Below are positions 14,885 to 20,737 of a DNA stretch of 20,737 nucleotides, in pieces. The position numbers were made by a program, and so were the translations under genes. How positions within the stretch are numbered: position 1 is the first letter of the stretch; every line of letters starts with the position of its first letter. This DNA comes from Elusimicrobiota bacterium (lineage in GTDB: Bacteria; Elusimicrobiota; Elusimicrobia; UBA1565). The notes under the pieces were generated by a model. The model saw only the letters and a list, made by a program, of their open reading frames with translations, did not search any database and was not told where the DNA came from. The stretch lies in NCBI GenBank assembly GCA_003450735.1, contig DMEZ01000029.1, positions 7,696-28,432 on the forward strand, written 5' to 3'.

Positions 14885-16264
14885 ATGAAGACGCGGGTCG
14901 AGGAAGACCCGCTGGGCCGACGCCGGATCCCCTCCGAAGCCTATTACGGCGTCCAGACCCTGCGCGCCGCGGAGAACTTCCCCGTGTCGGGGCTGAAGGC
15001 TCACCCCGCGCTGATCTGGGCCTACGCCTGCCTCAAGAAGGCCTGCGCCATGGCCAACCTGGAGTCGGGAGCACTCGAGCCGAAGCTCGCGCGCGCCCTC
15101 CTCCAAGCCTGCGACGAGGCGCGGCAAGGCCGCTTCGACCGGCACTTCATCGTGGATGTCTACCAGGCGGGCGCTGGGACGTCGTTCAACATGAACGTCA
15201 ACGAGGTCTTGGCCAACCGGGCTCTGGAGCTCCTGGGGCGCAGGCGCGGCGACTATGCGGTCGTGCATCCCAACGATCACGTCAACATGGCCCAGAGCAC
15301 GAACGACACGTTCCCGACCGCGGTCTATGCGGCGGTGCTGCGGCAGGCCGCGCTCTTATCGCCGATCCTGGAGTCCCTGGCCGGGGCCTTCCGGACCCAG
15401 GGGAGGCGCTGGCGGAAGGTCGTCAAATCCGCCCGGACGCACCTGCAGGATGCGGTACCGATCACGCTGGGCCGGGAGTTCGACGCGTACGCGGCGGCGA
15501 TCCTCGCGGCCCGGCGGCAGTTGGAGCGCCGCACCCGCCTGCTCAGGAGCGTCCCTCTGGGAGGGACCGTCGCCGGGACCGGGGTAAACGCCTGTCGCGG
15601 ATTCCGCGGCAAAGCCGTCCGCCACCTGGCGCGAGAGTCGGCGCTGCCCCTGAAGCCGGCCGGCGACATGCGCCTGCTCCTGCAGAGCCATCAGCCCCTC
15701 ACGGCGGTCTCGAGCGCCCTCAAAGAGCTCGCGCTGGAGCTCATCCGCATCGCCAACGACCTGCGTCTTCTGAGTTCCGGGCCGATGACGGGTCTGGCCG
15801 AGATCGAGCTGCCGGCCGTGCAGCCGGGCTCCTCCTTCCTGCCGGGCAAGGTGAATCCCTCGCTCCTGGAATGCCTCGATATGGTCTGCTTCCAGATCGT
15901 GGGCCGGGACGTCGCGGTCTCTCTGGCGGCGCAGGCCGGGCAGCTCGACCTCAACGTCATGACGCCCCTGAGCGCGTACAACCTCCTCGACTCCCTGCAG
16001 ATGCTGATCAATTACCTGCCGGTGGTCGAATCACGCTGCATCCGCGGCATCCGGGCCGACCGAGCCCGCTGCCGGGACTACGCGCGCAAGAGCCTCGCCC
16101 TCGCCGCCCTCCTGAGCCCTCGTCTAGGCTATGCCGCGGCCGCGAAGATCGTCCAGGAGGCTCGCCGGCGCAAAGTCCCCGCCGAGCAGGTCGTTATGGA
16201 AAGAGGCTGTCTCAAGCCGGGCGAGCTGGATAAGCTTCTCGACCCCTCCCGATGGGAAAGCTAG
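14885..16264 (+). CDS. aspA: Aspartate ammonia-lyase
   Basis: Converts L-aspartate to fumarate and ammonia; 459 residues in the aspartase/fumarase superfamily. Aspartase rather than fumarase is indicated by the AspA-like start (EEDPLGRRRIPSEAYYGVQTLRA aligns with E. coli AspA), AGAGTSFNMN (96-104, where fumarases have SGTQSNMN) and THLQDAVPITLG (185-196, where fumarases have DATPLTLG). The catalytic serine loop is GSSFLPGKVNP (315-325). The family signature is GSxxMxxKxN and the usual Met is Leu319 here, a substitution near the active-site loop. NDLRLLSSGP and GQLDLNVM are also conserved. Only a weak AGG precedes the ATG. Fumarate produced here could feed reductive or oxidative branches alongside the downstream PFOR. 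Confidence 0.88.
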   Translation: MKTRVEEDPLGRRRIPSEAYYGVQTLRAAENFPVSGLKAHPALIWAYACLKKACAMANLESGALEPKLARALLQACDEARQGRFDRHFIVDVYQAGAGTSFNMNVNEVLANRALELLGRRRGDYAVVHPNDHVNMAQSTNDTFPTAVYAAVLRQAALLSPILESLAGAFRTQGRRWRKVVKSARTHLQDAVPITLGREFDAYAAAILAARRQLERRTRLLRSVPLGGTVAGTGVNACRGFRGKAVRHLARESALPLKPAGDMRLLLQSHQPLTAVSSALKELALELIRIANDLRLLSSGPMTGLAEIELPAVQPGSSFLPGKVNPSLLECLDMVCFQIVGRDVAVSLAAQAGQLDLNVMTPLSAYNLLDSLQMLINYLPVVESRCIRGIRADRARCRDYARKSLALAALLSPRLGYAAAAKIVQEARRRKVPAEQVVMERGCLKPGELDKLLDPSRWES

Positions 16265-16274
16265 GCTCCGCCCG

Positions 16275-17048
16275 ATGACCTCCCGCCAGCGCCTCCTTTA
16301 CGCCGCCCTCATCGTCGCCCTCATGGGAGGCGTCGCCCTCTGGCGCATGGACCTCTTCCTGCAGGCCTTCCACGTGACGATGCGCCAGCTCGAGCGCGGG
16401 GGCCCGGCCCGCTGGCGAATCCTCGGCGAGGTCGTCCTCTTCGGCGCCATCCTGCTCATGACCCTGCGCGTCGTTCCCCTCCGCGTGGAGCCCAAGCGCG
16501 ACGCCGCGGTCGCCCTATCCGCCACCCTCCTGGGCTGGATCGTGGAGGCCTGGGGCACGCGCACCGGCGTCTGGTCGTACTACACCGGCGAGCAGCCCCC
16601 CCTCTGGGTCGTCCCGGGCTGGACGCTCGGCGCGCTCGTCATCGGCCGCGTGGCCGAAGAGGTCGAGGTCCGCTGGGGCGGCCTGCTCGAAGGACGCCGC
16701 CCGCTGGTCTACTGGGGGTTCGTCTTCGCCTTCACGGCCGTCTTCTGGGCCTTCGTCCTGCCGGCGGCCCCGCGCCCCTCGAGCCTGGCGGTCTTCCTCC
16801 TCCTTCTGGCCGGCCTGCTCGTGCGGCCCGACCCCAAGGACGCGGCCGTCCTCCTGACCGGCCTCGCCTACGTGTTCATCGCGGACTTCTGGGGCACCAC
16901 CAACGGCTGCTGGGCCTACTACGTCCAGCGCCGGGTCCCCGGGGGCATCGCGCTCGGGATCCTCTACGGCATGTTCCTCGACACCGCCCTCGTCTTCGCC
17001 TCCATCAAGGCGGCCCGATTGGCGCTGGGTTTTGACCGCCGTCAATAG
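16275..17048 (+). CDS. Membrane protein with internal tandem duplication, unknown function
   Basis: A 257-residue integral membrane protein with about seven to eight hydrophobic segments. I recognise no named family. It is built from a repeated unit: DAAV at 76-79 and 189-192, WGTxxGxWxYY at 93-103 and 206-216, with a constant offset of 113 residues and no gap. Each copy is followed by a hydrophobic helix. Paired WGTxxGxWxYY aromatic motifs at membrane edges suggest a pseudo-symmetric fold, perhaps binding a lipid or pigment, but that is inference. The start at 16275 is 10 nt after aspA. The frame is open to 16131, overlapping aspA, but MTSRQRLLYAAL fits a membrane-protein N-terminus. Only a weak AGG precedes it. 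Confidence 0.7.
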   Translation: MTSRQRLLYAALIVALMGGVALWRMDLFLQAFHVTMRQLERGGPARWRILGEVVLFGAILLMTLRVVPLRVEPKRDAAVALSATLLGWIVEAWGTRTGVWSYYTGEQPPLWVVPGWTLGALVIGRVAEEVEVRWGGLLEGRRPLVYWGFVFAFTAVFWAFVLPAAPRPSSLAVFLLLLAGLLVRPDPKDAAVLLTGLAYVFIADFWGTTNGCWAYYVQRRVPGGIALGILYGMFLDTALVFASIKAARLALGFDRRQ

Positions 17049-17080
17049 ACCTCTCCTTTAAAAATTGCAGACTATCCTCA

Positions 17081-17109
17081 TGGCAGGGCCATCCGGGACC
17101 GCCCTGGCA
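17081..17109 (+). other. Hairpin in the leader region of the PFOR gene
   Basis: TGGCAGGGC (17081-17089) and GCCCTGGCA (17101-17109) pair over 9 positions with one mismatch around an 11-nt loop, between the end of the membrane gene (17048) and the PFOR start (17136). It has no U-tract on the + strand. It could be a leader structure or a weak attenuator. An AT-rich stretch (TTTAAAAATT, 17058-17067) precedes it and may belong to the promoter, but no clear -35/-10 pair is seen. Confidence 0.3.
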
Positions 17110-17135
17110 AATCCGTTGCAGTAACTGGAGATACC

Positions 17136-20100
17136 ATGGCCGACAAAGAACCCATTGATGGAAATGAAGCCGTCGCCCGCTCCGCCTACGCCTTGAGCGA
17201 GGTCGCAGCGATCTATCCGATCACCCCCGCCTCCAACATGGGCGAGTGGTTCGACGACTGGGCCTCCAAGGGCCACAAGAACATCTGGGGCACGGTCCCG
17301 ATCGTCAGCGAGCTCCAGAGCGAGGCCGGCGCGGCCGGCGCGGCGCACGGCGCGGTCTCCGTGGGCGCCCTCGGCGCGACCTTCACCGCCTCCCAGGGCC
17401 TCCTCCTCAAGGTCCCGGTCATGTACAAGGTCGCCGGCGAGCTGACCCCCATGGTCCTCCACGTGGCCGCCCGCTCGGTCGCGACCCACGCCCTCTCCAT
17501 CTTCGGCGACCACTCCGACGTCATGTGCACGCGCGGCACGGGCTTCGCCCTGCTCTCCTCCGGCTCGGTGCAGGAGGCGCACGACCTGGCCGCCATCGCG
17601 CACCTGGCCACCTTCGAGACGCGGATCCCCTTCCTGCACTTCTTCGACGGGTTCCGCACCTCCCACGAGGTCCACAAGATCGAGCTGCTCTCCCAGGACG
17701 ACTTCAAGGCCCTCGTCGACGATGAGGCCATCCGCCAGCACCGGGCCCGGGGCTTGAACCCCGAGCATCCGACGCTCAAGGGTAGCGCGCAGAACCCGGA
17801 CGTGTTCTTCCAGGCGCGCGAGGCCTGCAACCCCTGGTACGACGCCTGCGCCGCCAAGACCCAGGCCGTCATGGACAAGTTCGCCAAGCGGGTCGGCCGG
17901 GCCTACCACCTCTTCGACTACTACGGCCACAAGGACGCGGACCGGGTGGTCATCCTGATGGGCTCTGGAATAGGCGCGGTCGAGGAGGCCGTGGACGCCC
18001 TCAACGCCAAGGGCGAGAAGGTCGGCGTGCTCAAGGTGCGCCTCTACCGCCCCTTCGACGCCCGCGCCTTCCTGAAGGCCCTGCCGGTGTCGGCGAAGAA
18101 CATCGCGGTCCTCGACCGCTGCAAGGAGCCCGGCGCCAACAGCGAGCCGCTCTTCTCGGACGTCGCGACCGTGCTCCAGGAGGCCTTCTCCTCCGGCGAG
18201 CTCAAGGCCATGCCCCGGCTCCTCTGCGGCCGCTACGGCCTGTCCTCCAAGGAGTTCGCCCCCTCCATGGCCGCGGCCGTCTTCGCGGAGCTGCAGAAGC
18301 CGGAGCCGAAGACCCGCTTCACCATCGGCATCAACGACGACGTGACGAAGCTCTCCCTCAGCTACGACCCCGCCTTCTCCACCGAGGACGCCAAGACCAC
18401 CCGCGCGGTGTTCTTCGGCCTCGGCGCGGACGGGACGGTCGGCGCCAACAAGAACTCCATCAAGATCATCGCCGACGAGACGGACATGCACGCCCAGGGC
18501 TACTTCGTCTACGACTCGAAGAAGTCCGGCTCCATGACCATCTCGCACCTGCGATTCGGCTCCAAGCCCATCCGCTCGACCTACCTGGTGCGCGAGGCGC
18601 AGTTCGTGGCCTGCCACTCCGAGCCGCTGATGAGCCGCGTGGACGTGCTCGGCCTCGCGGCCCCGGGCGCGACGTTCCTGCTGAACACGACCACCCCGGA
18701 CAAGGCCTTCGACTCCCTGCCTCTCGAGGCCCAGCAGGCGATCCTCTCCAAGAAGCTCAAGTTCTACGCCATCGACGCCTACAGCGTGGCGAAGGACGCG
18801 GGGCTCGGGCCGCGCATCAACACCGTGATGCAGGTCTGCTTCTTCGAGATCACGAAGCTCCTGCCCGGCTACATGGACCTCATCAAGAAGACCATCCAGA
18901 AGACCTACGGCAGCAAGAGCCAGGAGATCGTCAGCAAGAACTTCAAGGCGGTCGAGAACACCCTCAAGAACCTGCGCGAAGTGAAGGTCCCCGCCAAGCC
19001 GACTGCGACCCGCACGCGCGTCGTCGAGCTCCCCAAGGAGGCGCCGGAGTTCATCCACAAGGTCACCAAGGCCATCATGATCGGCCGCGGCGACGACCTG
19101 CCCGTGAGCTCGATGCCGGCCGACGGCGCCTTCCCCACGGCCACGACGCAGTGGGAGAAGCGCGCCATCGCCCTGGACGTCCCGGCTTGGGACTCCTCCA
19201 CCTGCATCCAGTGCGCCAAATGCTCGTTCGTCTGCCCGCACGCCTCCATCCGGCCCAAGGCCTACCCGGCCGACGCGCTCAAGAGCGCGCCGACGACCTT
19301 CAAGAGCGTGGACTACCGCGCCAAGGACTTCGGGCCGAACACCAAGTTCACCATCCAGGTGGCGGCCGAGGACTGCACGGGCTGCGGCCTCTGCGTCGAA
19401 GCCTGCCCGGCCAAGAACAAGCAGGACGCCAAGCGCAAGGCCATCAACATGACGCCCTTCACCGGCGAGCTGCAGGCGGCCGAGAAGGAGAACTTCGCGT
19501 TCTTCATGAGCCTGCCGGAGGCGGACCGCACGAAGTTCGACCCCTTCACCGTGAAGGGGTCCCAGCTGTGCCGGCCGCTCTTCGAGTTCTCGGGCGCCTG
19601 CGGCGGCTGCGGCGAGACGCCCTACATCAAGCTGGCCACCCAGCTCTTCGGCGAGCGCATGATCGTGGCCAACGCGACGGGCTGCTCCTCCATCTATGGA
19701 GGCAACCTGCCGACCACTCCGTACTCCCAGAACAAGGACGGCCGCGGGCCGGCCTGGTCGAACTCGCTCTTCGAGGACAACGCGGAGTTCGGGCTGGGCT
19801 TCCGCCTGGCGCTGGACGCCCAGCGGGCGCGGGCCCTCGAGCTGCTGCGCAAGATGAAGGGCGCGCTCGGCTCCCTGGCCGACGACCTGGCGAACGCCGA
19901 CCAGAAGGACGACGCGGGCATCCTCGCCCAGCGCAGGCGCGTAGACGAGCTCAAGAAGAAACTCGCCCCGGCCTCCGACGCGGACTCCAAGAACCTGCTC
20001 AGCCTCGCGGATTCGCTGCTGCGCAAGAGCGTCTGGATCATCGGCGGCGACGGCTGGGCCTACGACATCGGCTACGGCGGCCTCGACCACGTCGTTCGCT

Positions 20101-20726
20101 CGGGCATGAACGTGAAGCTGCTGGTGCTCGACACCGAGGTCTACTCCAACACGGGCGGCCAGCAGTCCAAGGCCACCCCGCGCGGGGCGGTCGCCCGCTT
20201 CGCCGCGGCCGGCAAGCGGCTCCCGCGCAAGGACTTCGCGATGCTCGCGGCCAGCTACGGGAACGTGTACGTGGCGCGGGTGGCGTTCGGCTCGAGCGAC
20301 GCGCAGACCGTGAAGGCTTTCAAGGAAGCCGAGGCCTATGAGGGGCCGGCGCTCATCATCGCCTACAGCCACTGCATCGCGCACGGCATCAACCTGTCCA
20401 AGGGCCTGGAACAGCAGAAGCTGGCGGTCGAAAGCGGCTACTGGCCGCTCTTCCGCTACAACCCGTCCCGCATCGCGGAGGGCAAGAATCCGATGGAGCT
20501 CGACTCCAAGGCTCCGAAGATCCCGCTGCAGGACTACATCTACCGGGAGACCCGCTACCGGATGCTGACCGCCAGCAAGCCCGAGGTCGCCAAGCAGCTG
20601 CTGGCCGAGGCCCAGAAGGAAGTCGAGGAGAAGTGGCGCCTGCTGGAGCACCTCTCCAAGCTGGACTACTCCTCGGCGAAGCCTCAGACGCCGGCGGAGC
20701 CGCCGCAGACCGCGACAGCGGCCTGA
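17136..20726 (+). CDS. nifJ: Pyruvate:ferredoxin (flavodoxin) oxidoreductase, single-chain
   Basis: Oxidises pyruvate with CoA to acetyl-CoA and CO2, reducing ferredoxin or flavodoxin; a central anaerobic enzyme using thiamine diphosphate. The 1,196-residue single chain has the full domain set. Domain I has YPITPASNMGEW and GDHSDVM. A central gamma-type domain follows (VFFGLGADGTVGANKN). A two-cluster ferredoxin domain has C690xxC693xxC696xxxC700 and C747xxC750xxC753xxxC757. The C-terminal TPP domain has GACGGCGETP, ATGCSSIYGGNLPTTPY, GGDGWAYDIGYGGLDHV and the NTGGQ motif. No cofactor motif is missing and the length is typical. GGAG (17127-17130) lies 5 nt before the ATG. Long open frames on the opposite strand are composition shadows. 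The symbol nifJ is the family name; nothing here suggests a nitrogen-fixation role. Confidence 0.96.
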   Translation: MADKEPIDGNEAVARSAYALSEVAAIYPITPASNMGEWFDDWASKGHKNIWGTVPIVSELQSEAGAAGAAHGAVSVGALGATFTASQGLLLKVPVMYKVAGELTPMVLHVAARSVATHALSIFGDHSDVMCTRGTGFALLSSGSVQEAHDLAAIAHLATFETRIPFLHFFDGFRTSHEVHKIELLSQDDFKALVDDEAIRQHRARGLNPEHPTLKGSAQNPDVFFQAREACNPWYDACAAKTQAVMDKFAKRVGRAYHLFDYYGHKDADRVVILMGSGIGAVEEAVDALNAKGEKVGVLKVRLYRPFDARAFLKALPVSAKNIAVLDRCKEPGANSEPLFSDVATVLQEAFSSGELKAMPRLLCGRYGLSSKEFAPSMAAAVFAELQKPEPKTRFTIGINDDVTKLSLSYDPAFSTEDAKTTRAVFFGLGADGTVGANKNSIKIIADETDMHAQGYFVYDSKKSGSMTISHLRFGSKPIRSTYLVREAQFVACHSEPLMSRVDVLGLAAPGATFLLNTTTPDKAFDSLPLEAQQAILSKKLKFYAIDAYSVAKDAGLGPRINTVMQVCFFEITKLLPGYMDLIKKTIQKTYGSKSQEIVSKNFKAVENTLKNLREVKVPAKPTATRTRVVELPKEAPEFIHKVTKAIMIGRGDDLPVSSMPADGAFPTATTQWEKRAIALDVPAWDSSTCIQCAKCSFVCPHASIRPKAYPADALKSAPTTFKSVDYRAKDFGPNTKFTIQVAAEDCTGCGLCVEACPAKNKQDAKRKAINMTPFTGELQAAEKENFAFFMSLPEADRTKFDPFTVKGSQLCRPLFEFSGACGGCGETPYIKLATQLFGERMIVANATGCSSIYGGNLPTTPYSQNKDGRGPAWSNSLFEDNAEFGLGFRLALDAQRARALELLRKMKGALGSLADDLANADQKDDAGILAQRRRVDELKKKLAPASDADSKNLLSLADSLLRKSVWIIGGDGWAYDIGYGGLDHVVRSGMNVKLLVLDTEVYSNTGGQQSKATPRGAVARFAAAGKRLPRKDFAMLAASYGNVYVARVAFGSSDAQTVKAFKEAEAYEGPALIIAYSHCIAHGINLSKGLEQQKLAVESGYWPLFRYNPSRIAEGKNPMELDSKAPKIPLQDYIYRETRYRMLTASKPEVAKQLLAEAQKEVEEKWRLLEHLSKLDYSSAKPQTPAEPPQTATAA

Positions 20727-20737
20727 GACGGCCGGGG

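Noticed and set aside
17058..20651. 1,197-codon open frame antisense to PFOR
   Set aside because: It mirrors the PFOR gene, has a highly repetitive Val/Leu/Gly/Arg/His composition, no domain and no RBS. It is a GC-driven codon shadow of a certain gene.
1..20737. CRISPR arrays, tRNAs, rRNAs, insertion sequences
   Set aside because: No regularly spaced repeats, no cloverleaf or rRNA-like stretch and no transposase were seen on reading both strands. A tRNAscan or IS search could not be run here.

Overview
The window is a compact, GC-rich (roughly two thirds G+C by eye) stretch of bacterial chromosome. Several signal peptides, a lipobox lipoprotein with a non-Asp +2 residue and a FlgO/CsgG-like protein point to a diderm. 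A pyruvate:ferredoxin oxidoreductase, a rubrerythrin-like ferritin and an aspartate ammonia-lyase point to anaerobic metabolism. The style (high GC, many exported proteins with Ala/Pro-rich leaders) fits an uncultured lineage such as Elusimicrobiota. That placement is an impression; no marker gene here settles it.

Region 1 (1-5473, + strand) is a biosynthetic operon. It holds the 3' ~98% of carB, then serA overlapping it by 16 nt, then a geranylgeranyl-reductase-family flavoprotein. The flavoprotein most likely starts at a CTG overlapping the serA stop codon. A perfect 10-bp hairpin lies between this operon and the convergent next gene.

Region 2 (5577-11237) is an envelope-protein island of poorly characterised genes. 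A FlgO/CsgG-like exported protein (-) and an exported protein with two J-domains (+) diverge from an AT-rich control region. That region carries a near-perfect sigma-70 promoter (TTGACA-17-TATACT) overlaid by an inverted repeat. Downstream are a membrane protein fused to a beta-propeller, a small DUF6790-like membrane protein, a convergent terminator hairpin and a divergently placed cysteine-containing lipoprotein (-).

Region 3 (11238-14343) holds an unusual ABC-exporter-like protein with a signal peptide and a long Pro/Ala-rich segment. Every catalytic motif of its nucleotide-binding domain is substituted, so it looks like a pseudo-ATPase. A YceI-family protein overlaps its 3' end by 56 nt and has its own extended -10 inside that end.

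Region 4 (14371-20726, + strand) holds a ferritin-like/rubrerythrin protein, aspartate ammonia-lyase, a membrane protein built from an internal tandem duplication, and a complete PFOR. Together these suggest anaerobic amino-acid and pyruvate catabolism with peroxide/iron protection.

Two initiation styles coexist. Operon-internal genes and a few others have Shine-Dalgarno sequences. Four likely transcript-leading genes instead have a -10-like hexamer 5-14 nt before the ATG, which suggests leaderless or near-leaderless mRNAs. I saw no tRNA, rRNA, CRISPR array or insertion sequence. No gene-free stretch exceeds 300 nt.
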